Assembly: GCA_964573725.1 (NCBI GenBank)
Contig: CAZNLJ010000019.1
Location: 35,199 to 99,198 of the forward strand
Origin: UBA6168 sp964573725
GTDB taxonomy: Bacteria; Bacteroidota; Bacteroidia; Chitinophagales; Saprospiraceae
Reading direction: 5' to 3'
DNA: 64,000 nucleotides
The notes below the pieces were generated by a model. It worked only from the letters and a program-made list of their open reading frames with translations, was not told where the DNA came from and did no database searches. The stretch's first letter is position 1, and the number at the start of each line of letters is the position of its first letter. A program made the translations under genes and the position numbers. Of this stretch, positions 56,061 to 64,000 are shown one piece after another.

Positions 56061-57731
56061 ATGGATTTGGTAATCGGATTGGATTTCGGAACGGATTCCG
56101 TCCGGGCCGTGCTGGTCGACACCGCGGATGGTGCGGAACTGGCGTCGAGTGTGCATCGGTATGCCCGCTGGATGGATGGGTACTATTGCGATCCGGTATG
56201 GAATCAATACCGACAGCATCCGTTGGACCACCTGGAGGGCATGGAACGGACTATCCGGGAAGTGATCGGCCTCGCCGGGATTCCCGGTACGGCGGTCCGG
56301 GGCATTTGTGTGGATACGACAGGCAGCTCTCCGGTTGCGGTCAATCGGGAAGCGGTTCCATTGTCCTTGTTGCCTGCTTTTTCGGAGGATCCGGATGCCA
56401 TGGTGGTGTTATGGAAAGACCATTCCGCCGTATGGGAGGCGGAAGCCATCAACCGGGAGGCCCGCAGCTGGGGTGGGGAGGATTTTACCCGTTATGTGGG
56501 GGGAATATATTCGTCCGAATGGTTTTGGGCCAAGATATGGCATATCCTCCGAAAGGACGGTGCCGTCCGACGCGAAGCCTACTCCTGGGTGGAGCATTGC
56601 GACCTGATGACGGCCATACTGACGGGGTGCCGGGACATCCGCACCCTGCGATGCAGTCGTTGTGCAGCTGGACACAAGGCCATGTGGCATCCGGATTGGG
56701 ACGGACTGCCGGCCGGTGATTTCCTCGGCCGGTTGCATCCCGACCTGGCTGTCCTTCGGGAACGGCTGTACCGACAAACGTTTACCTCCGACCACCCGGC
56801 CGGAACCCTTTGTGCGGAATGGGCGGACCGTTTGGGTTTGTCCATGGAAACGGTCATCGCCGTCGGCACCTTCGATGCACATGCCGGTGCCGTCGGGGTG
56901 CAGGTGGAGCAGGGAACGCTGGTCAAGGTGATGGGCACGTCGACCTGCGACATGATGGTCGCCTCGCAGGATGCAGTCGGTGGACACACGATCCGGGGTA
57001 TTTGCGGTCAGGTCGACGGCTCCATCCTGCCCGGCATGGTCGGGCTGGAAGCCGGGCAATCCGCTTTTGGTGATGTACTGGCCTGGTTCCGGTCCCTGCT
57101 GCTCTGGCCGATTGCGCAGCTGGTGGCCAAGGATACCTCCCTTCCTGCGGAATATCGGAAAGCCTTGGTTGCCGGCCTGGAGGAACGGCTGCTCGACGAC
57201 CTGGCCCGAGAAGCCGCCGCATTACCCGTCTCAGCGGATATGCCGGTTTCACTGGATTGGATAAACGGCCGTCGGACACCCGACGCCAACCAGACCCTGT
57301 CCGCTGCCATGGCAGGACTCACCCTCGCCACGGATGCACCCCGCCTCCTGCAATCGCTTGTACATGCGGTTTGCCTGGGCTCCCGGAAGATCGTCGAACG
57401 GTTCGAATCGGAAGGTATCGCAATCGGCAAGGTCGTCGGCATCGGCGGAGTAGCCCGGAAATCCCCATATATCATGCAGACCCTGGCCAATGTCCTGCGC
57501 CGGCCGGTGGCGGTGGCCTCAACCGATTATGCACCGGCCCTGGGTGCGGCCATCTATGCGGCCGTGGCTGCCGGACTGTATCCGGACGTGGCCACCGCCG
57601 CACAGGTCATGGCCAGCCGTCCCGAGGCACATTACCAGCCGCAGCCGGAACAAGCCGAAGTCATTGACCGCCTCCTGGCGCGTTACGATGCCCTCGGTAA
57701 TTTCATGGAATTCCAGCACCAAGGCCGTTGA
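56061..57731 (+). CDS. araB: Ribulokinase
   Basis: A 556-aa FGGY kinase phosphorylating L-ribulose in the cytoplasm. Start at 56061 after AAGGAAAG; the longer reading from 56007 lacks family match. ATP-binding: GLDFGTDSVRAVL near the N-terminus, and VKVMGTSTCDMMVA and GVARKSPYIMQTLANVL in the second half. CVDTTGSSPVAV and GGIYSSEWFWAKIWHILR are typical of AraB rather than xylulokinase. It is the first gene of the arabinose operon (araB-araD-araA-galM-symporter), with a 41-bp gap to araD. Length agrees with AraB (about 560). The upstream region has no recognisable promoter or araR site. Confidence 0.95.
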   Translation: MDLVIGLDFGTDSVRAVLVDTADGAELASSVHRYARWMDGYYCDPVWNQYRQHPLDHLEGMERTIREVIGLAGIPGTAVRGICVDTTGSSPVAVNREAVPLSLLPAFSEDPDAMVVLWKDHSAVWEAEAINREARSWGGEDFTRYVGGIYSSEWFWAKIWHILRKDGAVRREAYSWVEHCDLMTAILTGCRDIRTLRCSRCAAGHKAMWHPDWDGLPAGDFLGRLHPDLAVLRERLYRQTFTSDHPAGTLCAEWADRLGLSMETVIAVGTFDAHAGAVGVQVEQGTLVKVMGTSTCDMMVASQDAVGGHTIRGICGQVDGSILPGMVGLEAGQSAFGDVLAWFRSLLLWPIAQLVAKDTSLPAEYRKALVAGLEERLLDDLAREAAALPVSADMPVSLDWINGRRTPDANQTLSAAMAGLTLATDAPRLLQSLVHAVCLGSRKIVERFESEGIAIGKVVGIGGVARKSPYIMQTLANVLRRPVAVASTDYAPALGAAIYAAVAAGLYPDVATAAQVMASRPEAHYQPQPEQAEVIDRLLARYDALGNFMEFQHQGR

Positions 57732-57772
57732 CCGGGAAAGTTCCGATGGCCGGCTAAAAACCTGTATTTGAA

Positions 57773-58480
57773 ATGGAGAAATTCGCGGAATTGCAAAGCG
57801 AATGCCTGCATGCCAACCGAAAGCTCGGCCAAACAGGCTTGGTTCGTTTTACATTCGGAAATGCCAGTGTGGCGGATCCCAACGCCGGCGTCTTCGCCAT
57901 CAAACCCAGCGGGGTTGCATATGACAAGCTGAAATCCTCGGATATGGTCGTCGTGGATTTCGAGGGAAAGGCGGTGATGGGCTCCCTCCGTCCTTCCTCC
58001 GACACCGCCACCCATGCCTGGCTATATCGCCGGTGGGGAGGTATCCGCTCCATTGTCCATACGCACGCCACATATTCCGTGGCCTGGGCACAAGCGCAAC
58101 GGGATATCCCGGTACTCGGTACCACCCATGCGGACTACCTGGCTTGCGACGTCCCTTGTACGCCGCCCATGCCGGATGAATGGGTGGCCGGAGCGTATGA
58201 GCACCGGACGGGTGTTCACATCACGGAATATTTCCACCGGCACAACCTGACACCCGAACAGGTACCGATGGTCCTTGTGGGCAACCACGGGCCCTTTACC
58301 TGGGGGAAAAACCAGGAAATGGCCATTCACCATGCGGAAGTGTTGGAGGAAATCGCCCGGATGGCTTTCCTGACCCTTCAAATCAACCCGCTCGCCCCTC
58401 GGCTACAACCTGCACTTATTCGGAAACACCACTCGCGCAAACATGGGGAAGGCGCTTATTACGGCCAAGAAAAAAGTTGA
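57773..58480 (+). CDS. araD: L-ribulose-5-phosphate 4-epimerase
   Basis: A 235-aa class II aldolase-family epimerase giving D-xylulose 5-phosphate for the pentose phosphate pathway. TFGNASVADPNAGVFAIKPSG binds phosphate; zinc ligands His96 and His98 in SIVHTHATYS, and the third His in GNHGPFTWG; catalytic Asp of SSDTATH near residue 76. Length equals AraD (about 231). Follows araB by 41 bp and is followed by araA after 4 nt. Confidence 0.95.
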   Translation: MEKFAELQSECLHANRKLGQTGLVRFTFGNASVADPNAGVFAIKPSGVAYDKLKSSDMVVVDFEGKAVMGSLRPSSDTATHAWLYRRWGGIRSIVHTHATYSVAWAQAQRDIPVLGTTHADYLACDVPCTPPMPDEWVAGAYEHRTGVHITEYFHRHNLTPEQVPMVLVGNHGPFTWGKNQEMAIHHAEVLEEIARMAFLTLQINPLAPRLQPALIRKHHSRKHGEGAYYGQEKS

Positions 58481-58484
58481 ACAG

Positions 58485-60005
58485 ATGACCGATCATAGGA
58501 CAAATCCTGCCGACTTGACGATTTGGTTCCTGACCGGTAGCCAACATCTCTACGGCCCCGAGGCCCTGGAAACGGTCGCCGCGCATGCCCAGGCTATTGT
58601 TCGGGATTTCCAGGCGGATCCGCAGCTCCCTGTGCAGCTCCGCTACTACCCGGTCGTCACTACGCCGGAAGCCATCCTCCAGGCTTGCCAGGCAGCCGAC
58701 CAGGACCCGCACTGCATCGGTGTCGTGGCATGGATGCACACCTTTTCCCCGGCAAAGATGTGGGTCAACGGCTGGCGTTCCCTCCGCAAGCCGCTTTGCC
58801 ACCTGCATACGCAGTTCAATGATGAAATCCCCTGGGAACGTATCGACATGGACTTCATGAACCTCAACCAGTCCGCACACGGTGACCGGGAGGCGGGATA
58901 TCTGCTTTCCCGGATGCGCAGGAACCGGAAAGTGGTCGCGGGCCATTGGAAAAGTCCTTCCGTCCGTACCCACCTGGCGGATTGGTCCCGGGTCGCCCTC
59001 GCCTGGCATAGCTGGCAGAGCCTCCGGGTGGCCCGAATCGGTGACAACATGCGGGAGGTCGCGGTCACGGAAGGGGATAAGGTGGAGGCTGCCCTGCAGT
59101 TCGGCTTTTCCGTGAACGGCTACGACACCTCGGACGTGCTCCGCCACTTGCCGGCAGCATCCGATCCGATGGTCCGTACCCGCCTGGAGGAATACGGGGA
59201 CCTGTATGACCTGGCCGCGCCGCTCAGGCCCGGAGGCAACCAACGGGATGCCTTGGTCGCGGCCGCCCGATTGGAAGAGGCCTTGCGCCGATTCCTGGAG
59301 CAGGGAGGCTTCGGTGCTTTCACCGATACGTTTGAGAATTTGGGGGCTTTCGAACAGTTGCCCGGTATCGCCGTACAACGCCTGATGCAGGAAGGTTATG
59401 GGTTCGGGGCGGAAGGTGACTGGAAAACGGCGGCGCTGCTGCGCGCGCTGAAAGTGATGGCGACCGGCACGGGAAAAGGGACGACCTTCATGGAGGATTA
59501 TACATATCATCTCCGACCGGACAATTCCCTGGTCCTGGGAGCCCATATGTTGGAGATTTGTCCTTCCATTGCCGCCAGCCGCCCTTCCTGCGAAGTCCAC
59601 CCACTGTCCATTGGTGGAAAAGCTGATCCCGTCCGCCTGGTGTTCGATGGAGCGGAAGGCCCTGCCGTCAATGTATGCATGTTGGATATGGGGGGTAGGT
59701 TCAGGTTGGTTGTCAATGAATTACAGAGTGTGCGACCCCCTCATCCTTTGCCGCGCCTTCCGGTTGCGCGCGTCCTTTGGAAACCGGAGCCGGACCTGGA
59801 AACAGCGGCGACGGCCTGGCTGCTGGCCGGCGGTGCCCATCATACGGTCTATTCGCAGGGTATCTCCGTGGAATGTCTCGAGGACTTTGCGGAAATGGCC
59901 GGAATCGAAATCCTGGTCATCGACCGGGAAACCAGGCTCCGGGCATTCAAGGAACTGATCCGCATGAACGAGGTGTATTACCACCTTTTCCGATTTCGCA
60001 GCTGA
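58485..60005 (+). CDS. araA: L-arabinose isomerase
   Basis: A 506-aa manganese-dependent isomerase converting L-arabinose to L-ribulose. Motifs: TIWFLTGSQHLYG, FMNLNQSAHGDREAG, MEDYTYHL (Glu), LGAHMLEICPS (Glu), HPLSIGG and GGAHHTVYSQG (His). Length fits the family (about 500). I place the start at 58485 (MTDHRTNPADL), 4 nt after araD's stop, because an ATG at 58443 would overlap araD by 38 bp and add residues not seen in AraA. Both are possible. Confidence 0.95.
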   Translation: MTDHRTNPADLTIWFLTGSQHLYGPEALETVAAHAQAIVRDFQADPQLPVQLRYYPVVTTPEAILQACQAADQDPHCIGVVAWMHTFSPAKMWVNGWRSLRKPLCHLHTQFNDEIPWERIDMDFMNLNQSAHGDREAGYLLSRMRRNRKVVAGHWKSPSVRTHLADWSRVALAWHSWQSLRVARIGDNMREVAVTEGDKVEAALQFGFSVNGYDTSDVLRHLPAASDPMVRTRLEEYGDLYDLAAPLRPGGNQRDALVAAARLEEALRRFLEQGGFGAFTDTFENLGAFEQLPGIAVQRLMQEGYGFGAEGDWKTAALLRALKVMATGTGKGTTFMEDYTYHLRPDNSLVLGAHMLEICPSIAASRPSCEVHPLSIGGKADPVRLVFDGAEGPAVNVCMLDMGGRFRLVVNELQSVRPPHPLPRLPVARVLWKPEPDLETAATAWLLAGGAHHTVYSQGISVECLEDFAEMAGIEILVIDRETRLRAFKELIRMNEVYYHLFRFRS

Positions 60006-60163
60006 TGGCGACCGGTTCCGGACCGCGCTCGGCATGTTGACAATCCGGGGCCGTCATTTCGGCTAGCGCGGTACCAATGTATTGCCGGACCTCACAATAT
60101 CACCGGAAGACCAGGTTGCCGGCCGTGAAATTCAGTTTGCATACAGGCTGTAAATCCAACGTC

Positions 60164-61345
60164 ATGCACCATACCCAGTTTTTTTCTCAAATTTCCACCG
60201 CCTGCCTGTTGGCCGGCACCATGCTTATGGCACAATGCAATTCGGAGCCGGCCGCATCCGGTACGTTTTCGGATGGGGCGGGCGGCCCCGCCATCTCGTC
60301 CGCCCCTTTCGATACGCTGCCCACCGGGGAACAGATAGAACGTTTCACCATCCGGAACAATCAAGGTATGGCCGTGGAGGTCATCACCTACGGCGGAATC
60401 ATTACCCGTTGGACGGCACCGGACAAGGAAGGAAGGTATGACAATGTGGTGCTCGGATTTGACAACTTGCCGGACTATCGGGATCGAAACCCTTATTTCG
60501 GGGCCTTGGTCGGCCGATACGGGAACCGAATCGCCGATGCCCGTTTCACCTTGGATGGCAAAGTCCATTTGCTGGAGAAAAACGACGGCGCTAACCACCT
60601 GCACGGCGGAGCCATCGGCTTCGACAAGGTGGTCTGGGATGCCTCGCCGGTCCCCGTCGAACAAGGAGCGGCACTCCGGTTGACACATGTCAGCCCGGCC
60701 GGTGCAGGCGGCTATCCCGGTAACTTGTCCGTAGCGGTCACTTATCACCTGCTGCCGGACAACAGCCTGGATGTGCGGTATGAGGCCACCACCGACGCAC
60801 CGACGGTGGTGAACCTGACTCAGCATTCCTATTTCAATCTGTCCGGTCGATTCGACCGCGATATCCTGGACCATGAACTGCAGATACAAGCGGATGCTTT
60901 CCTTCCGGTGGATACATCGCTGATACCCATCGGTGCCTTGCAGCCCGTGGCCGGCAGTCCCTTCGATTTCCGTGTGGCCAAGCCCATCGGCCGGGATATC
61001 GGCTCCGCCGACGAGCAGGTCCGACGGGGTAAGGGCTATGACCACTGTTGGGTGTTAAATGAGCCCGGGACCTATCGACAGGTCGCGGCCGTCGTACATC
61101 CCGGCAGTGGCAGGCGGCTGGAAGTATACACCGACGAACCCGGGCTGCAATTCTATTGCGGCAACTTCCTGGACGGTACCCTGCCTGTACCTGGAGGAGG
61201 TACCTATGGGCACCGCAGCGGATTTTGCCTTGAAAGCCAGCATTATCCCGATTCGCCCAACCAAGCGGTATTCCCGTCCGTGGTGTTACGCCCCGGGGAA
61301 ACCTATACCAGCCGAACGACTTTCCATTTCACCACCGCTCAATAA
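60164..61345 (+). CDS. Aldose 1-epimerase (mutarotase) lipoprotein
   Basis: A 393-aa GalM-family protein. N-terminus MHHTQFFSQIS with LLAGTMLMAQC places a lipobox Cys near residue 25, so it is a periplasmic lipoprotein rather than cytoplasmic GalM. Mutarotase signatures: YGGIITRWTAPDKEG, YFGALVGRYGNRI, the catalytic His in NHLHGGAIGFDKVVW and TQHSYFNLSG, and Glu in GFCLESQHYPDSPNQ. Starts 158 bp after araA and ends 6 bp before the symporter. It likely supplies the sugar anomer used by the transporter; L-arabinose as substrate is inferred from the operon. Confidence 0.92.
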   Translation: MHHTQFFSQISTACLLAGTMLMAQCNSEPAASGTFSDGAGGPAISSAPFDTLPTGEQIERFTIRNNQGMAVEVITYGGIITRWTAPDKEGRYDNVVLGFDNLPDYRDRNPYFGALVGRYGNRIADARFTLDGKVHLLEKNDGANHLHGGAIGFDKVVWDASPVPVEQGAALRLTHVSPAGAGGYPGNLSVAVTYHLLPDNSLDVRYEATTDAPTVVNLTQHSYFNLSGRFDRDILDHELQIQADAFLPVDTSLIPIGALQPVAGSPFDFRVAKPIGRDIGSADEQVRRGKGYDHCWVLNEPGTYRQVAAVVHPGSGRRLEVYTDEPGLQFYCGNFLDGTLPVPGGGTYGHRSGFCLESQHYPDSPNQAVFPSVVLRPGETYTSRTTFHFTTAQ

Positions 61346-61351
61346 CGAAAC

Positions 61352-63109
61352 ATGACGACGGCATTGGCTCCCATCGATTGGATCATTATCCTGTTTTATT
61401 TCGCCCTGATCCTGGGGATTGCCTGGTGGGTGATCCGGCGGGAATCCGGTACGTCCGACGATTATTTCCTGGCGGGCCGAAACCTGGGTTGGTTCGTCGT
61501 CGGGGCATCCATCTTCGCTTCCAACATCGGTTCGGAGCATGTGGTCGGCTTGGCCGGCTCCGGTGCGACAGACGGCGTCGCCATGGCGCACTATGAGCTG
61601 CACGCCTGGTGCCTGTTGGTACTGGGTTGGGTGCTTGCACCTTTTTACCTCCGCGCAGGTATCTATACCATGCCGGAGTTCCTGGAAAAACGGTTCTCCC
61701 CGGCTTCGCGATATGTACTTTCCGGAATATCCCTGGTCGCTTATGTACTGACCAAGGTTGCCGTCGGTATCTTCGCCGGTGGAATTGTGTTTGGCGTCCT
61801 GCTGCCGGAAATGAATTTCATGGGGCTTGACAGTTTCTGGATTGGTTCCATCGGGATGATCTTGCTGACAGGACTCTACACCATCCTGGGAGGGCTGCGG
61901 GCGGTAGCTTACACGGAAGCCATACAGACGGTGATTCTCGTGGTCGGTTCGCTGTTGGTGACCCTATACGGTTTGGAGGCTTTGGGCGGCTGGGAGGCAT
62001 TGAAAAGCATCGCCGGTTCGGAAATGTTCAACCTTTGGAAACCCTTGGTACCGGAAGGCATCGCGGGGACCTGGGCTCCCGTCAAATCTGCCACGGCGAT
62101 GGCTTGGTATTTCAATGGGAACTACCCCTGGTTGGGTATGTTGGTCTGTGCGCCCATCATTGGGCTCTGGTATTGGTGTACGGACCAATACATTGTACAG
62201 CGTATGTTGGGAGCAGCCAGCCTTAAGGAAGCACGGCGTGGAACCATCGCCGCAGCTTTCCTGAAACTGTTGCCGGTCTTCATTTTCATCGTTCCCGGAC
62301 TCATATGTTTTGCCTTGGCGAGTTCCGGCAAGATGCCTGCACTCGCTGCGGAACTGCTTGATGCGGAAGGCCGTATCATCCCGGCCCAGGCGCAACAGGT
62401 CTTCCCTTTGCTTGTGGCGGAGGTCCTCCCGGCCGGTATTCGCGGGGTGGTTGTCGCCGGTCTGCTGGCCGCCCTGATGAGTTCGTTGGCAGGCGTCTTC
62501 AATGCTTCGGCCACCTTGTTCACCATGGATATCTACCAACGTTTTCGCCCCGGCATATCGGAGAAGGAATTGGTGAAGGTCGGGCGTATGGCAACCGCCG
62601 CGATGGTGGTCATCGGCTTACTCTGGATTCCGGTCATCCAGGGCAGTCGGGGCTTGTACGATTACCTCCAGAGTGTCCAGGGGTACCTGGCGCCGCCCAT
62701 TTTTGTGGTCTTCTTCTTCGGTATTTTCAGTAAACGGCTGACAGCCAAAGGGGCGCTTGCCGCGCTCCTGACAGGTTTCGCCTTGGGATTGTTCCGTTTG
62801 GCGGTCGATACGCCGGTCATGCTCCTGAAGGATTTCTCCTACCGGGAAGGTTCGTTCCTTTGGGTGGTCAACAATGTCTTTTTCCAATATTACAGCCTGC
62901 TGATCCTCCTGGTCTCCGCCGCTGTTATGGTCGGGGTCAGTTATGCCGGTTCGCCACCCACTGCGGCCCGACTTTCCGGCCTGACGGTTTCCACAGTCAC
63001 CGGGGAGCAGAAGTTGGCGACCCGAAGCAGTTATACCCGGGGGGATGTCGCGGCTTCCGTGCTCGTGCTTATGCTGATACTGGCTGCTTATCTGTATTTC
63101 ACCGGATGA
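61352..63109 (+). CDS. Sodium:solute symporter (SSS family), probable arabinose transporter
   Basis: A 585-aa SGLT-like permease with about 14 membrane helices. Typical SSS motifs: SGTSDDYFLAGRNLGWFVVG near residue 32, ASNIGSEHVVGLAGSG, LYTILGGLRAVAYTEAIQ, and LMSSLAGVFNASATLFTMDI. It has C-terminal helices LILLVSAAVMVGVSYAGSP and VLVLMLILAAYLYFTG. Separated by only 6 nt from the mutarotase lipoprotein, thus co-translated. Substrate inferred from araBDA. Compare the fused mutarotase-symporter at 3681. Confidence 0.93.
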   Translation: MTTALAPIDWIIILFYFALILGIAWWVIRRESGTSDDYFLAGRNLGWFVVGASIFASNIGSEHVVGLAGSGATDGVAMAHYELHAWCLLVLGWVLAPFYLRAGIYTMPEFLEKRFSPASRYVLSGISLVAYVLTKVAVGIFAGGIVFGVLLPEMNFMGLDSFWIGSIGMILLTGLYTILGGLRAVAYTEAIQTVILVVGSLLVTLYGLEALGGWEALKSIAGSEMFNLWKPLVPEGIAGTWAPVKSATAMAWYFNGNYPWLGMLVCAPIIGLWYWCTDQYIVQRMLGAASLKEARRGTIAAAFLKLLPVFIFIVPGLICFALASSGKMPALAAELLDAEGRIIPAQAQQVFPLLVAEVLPAGIRGVVVAGLLAALMSSLAGVFNASATLFTMDIYQRFRPGISEKELVKVGRMATAAMVVIGLLWIPVIQGSRGLYDYLQSVQGYLAPPIFVVFFFGIFSKRLTAKGALAALLTGFALGLFRLAVDTPVMLLKDFSYREGSFLWVVNNVFFQYYSLLILLVSAAVMVGVSYAGSPPTAARLSGLTVSTVTGEQKLATRSSYTRGDVAASVLVLMLILAAYLYFTG

Positions 63110-63569
63110 ATCCCGTTCGGAAGGTGCGGATCGGTTTGCGGATAGGGGGGGCTTGCCATACTAATCCATTTAACCAGTCAATACAGAGCGGGTTGGAAAA
63201 AAAATGATTGTACGGTTGGCGCCGTAGGTGGGGACAAACAGGTGACAAGAGGCGGATACATGGTACTTCCTCCTCAAAGAGGAAACCTTGTCTCAGGATA
63301 CATGAAGGGCTAGGACGCCGATTATTGGAAGACAGCGGGTGTTGACATCCAATTTCCCCGAAATGGTTGATTGGCAGCGGTCTTGGATTTGTGAGGGGAA
63401 GTTTTCGGCGGTTAGGGTACCGAAGTTGTATGCTTCAGCTTGATGACTGGCGAAATCCCTGGTTTTCAGCTTATTTGAGGCCCGCATGGATGCCATTTAC
63501 GGGCGAAAGCTCGACTTGGGACAGATTACAAGAAACCACGTCCATTCATGGAATTTTTCCTGTGTTCCG
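63110..63569. other. Gene-free stretch of 460 bp after the arabinose operon
   Basis: Lower-GC DNA with only short unconvincing ORFs. It contains a hairpin GGTACTTCCTC-CTCAAA-GAGGAAACC (63262-63287, one mismatch) which may help to end the operon, though no T tract follows. Otherwise I see nothing recognisable. Confidence 0.35.
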
Positions 63570-64000
63570 CTAGAAATCGACCGCATCGAAATACCGGTCC
63601 GTTTCCGCTTCCGACAGGCCGAAGGCCAACCAGGCTTTGCGGATAGCCAGGGCGGCATCGGCGGGGTCGTCCATTTGTCGGGCAAGTCGGGCGGCGTCGG
63701 ACAACCGATCGGCTCCGACAGGGTCGAACAGCCGGTTGAAGGCCAGGATGAAATCCTGGGGCAGGCCGGAGATGTCGGCGGTGAATTCCGCATCGGCGCC
63801 TTTCTCCCGAAGCTTCCGCAGGACTAGGACTTTTTCCTCAAAACGAGAAGTGAGCCGGTTGACGGCCCGGCCTAATTCCATGCCCCTTTCCAATCCTTTT
63901 TCTAATCCTTTTTCCAATCCCCTTTCCATACCTTTCTCCAAGCCTTCCTGCCGTCCTTCCTTGATACCTTTGAGATACATTTCCTCGCCGAGGGAGCCGG
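63570..64000 (-). CDS. Second Rpn-like protein, 5' part beyond window
   Basis: C-terminal 143 codons of a gene entering from the right edge. GSLGEEMYLKGIKEG leads into six GLEK/GMER tetrads (about 20 to 45 residues into the visible part), then FEEKVLVLRKLREKGADAEF, ADISGLPQDFIL and an end with AWLAFGLSEAETDRYFDAVDF. The same order (repeat, DITGLPLSF, GL...DRY) closes the Rpn gene at 12615, so they are paralogues. The start and nuclease core are outside the window. Confidence 0.78.
   Translation of the reverse strand, partial: GSLGEEMYLKGIKEGRQEGLEKGMERGLEKGLEKGLERGMELGRAVNRLTSRFEEKVLVLRKLREKGADAEFTADISGLPQDFILAFNRLFDPVGADRLSDAARLARQMDDPADAALAIRKAWLAFGLSEAETDRYFDAVDF

Overview
The window is high-GC DNA from a Bacteroidota bacterium, most likely a Saprospiria/Lewinella-like marine or glycan-degrading member (the phylum is well supported, the class is inferred). 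The evidence is SusC/SusD pairs, several secreted proteins ending in type IX secretion (T9SS) sorting domains, a gliding-associated type B C-terminus, and -7 boxes of the Bacteroidota form TAnnTTTG. I saw no rRNA, tRNA, CRISPR array, prophage or insertion sequence.

Layout. (1) 1-12476: sialic-acid scavenging locus. A divergent SusC (cut by the left edge) faces a tightly coupled operon: N-acylglucosamine 2-epimerase, a NanM-type mutarotase fused to a sodium:solute symporter, NanA lyase, a GH20 hexosaminidase fused to an SGNH esterase, and a T9SS-exported sialidase. The first four genes overlap as ATGA. (2) 12615-17275: an Rpn-family nuclease gene with a GLEQ repeat and a large membrane-tethered LuxR-type regulator. 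(3) 17276-26288: a beta-glucan (laminarin-type) utilization locus with a T9SS glycan-binding protein, SusC, SusD, PKD-like lipoprotein and GH16 endoglucanase. (4) 26471-36557: small membrane proteins, a PqqB-like metallo-beta-lactamase-fold protein, a secreted pullulanase, a vanadium-haloperoxidase-like protein, DUF2490 and PepSY-like envelope proteins, and a cupin. (5) 36721-45155: an ECF sigma factor with an anti-sigma factor that appears to span both membranes, a CotH-type secreted kinase, a GH2 glycosidase with a PA14-like tail, and small lipoproteins. (6) 45283-55789: a 1696-residue adhesin with lectin, Cys-rich and SprB-like repeats, a DUF3127 protein with an SSB-like tip, a 1-Cys peroxiredoxin, NadR, and a membrane metallophosphoesterase. 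(7) 56061-63109: an L-arabinose operon (araB, araD, araA, mutarotase lipoprotein, SSS symporter). (8) 63570-64000: the C-terminal part of a second Rpn-like gene.

How the genes work together. In locus 1, sialidase and hexosaminidase trim sialylated glycans outside the cell or in the periplasm, the esterase may remove O-acetyl groups, the mutarotase domain supplies the anomer used by the symporter to which it is fused, and lyase plus epimerase turn Neu5Ac into ManNAc and then GlcNAc. The arabinose operon repeats the pairing of a mutarotase with an SSS symporter, there as two adjacent genes. The strongest candidates for follow-up are the mutarotase-symporter fusion, the GH20-SGNH fusion, the dual-membrane anti-sigma factor, helically phased CCGTAG repeats next to the tethered regulator, a 40-bp perfect palindrome at 45194-45233, and hairpins at the 5' ends of the DUF3127 and nadR genes.
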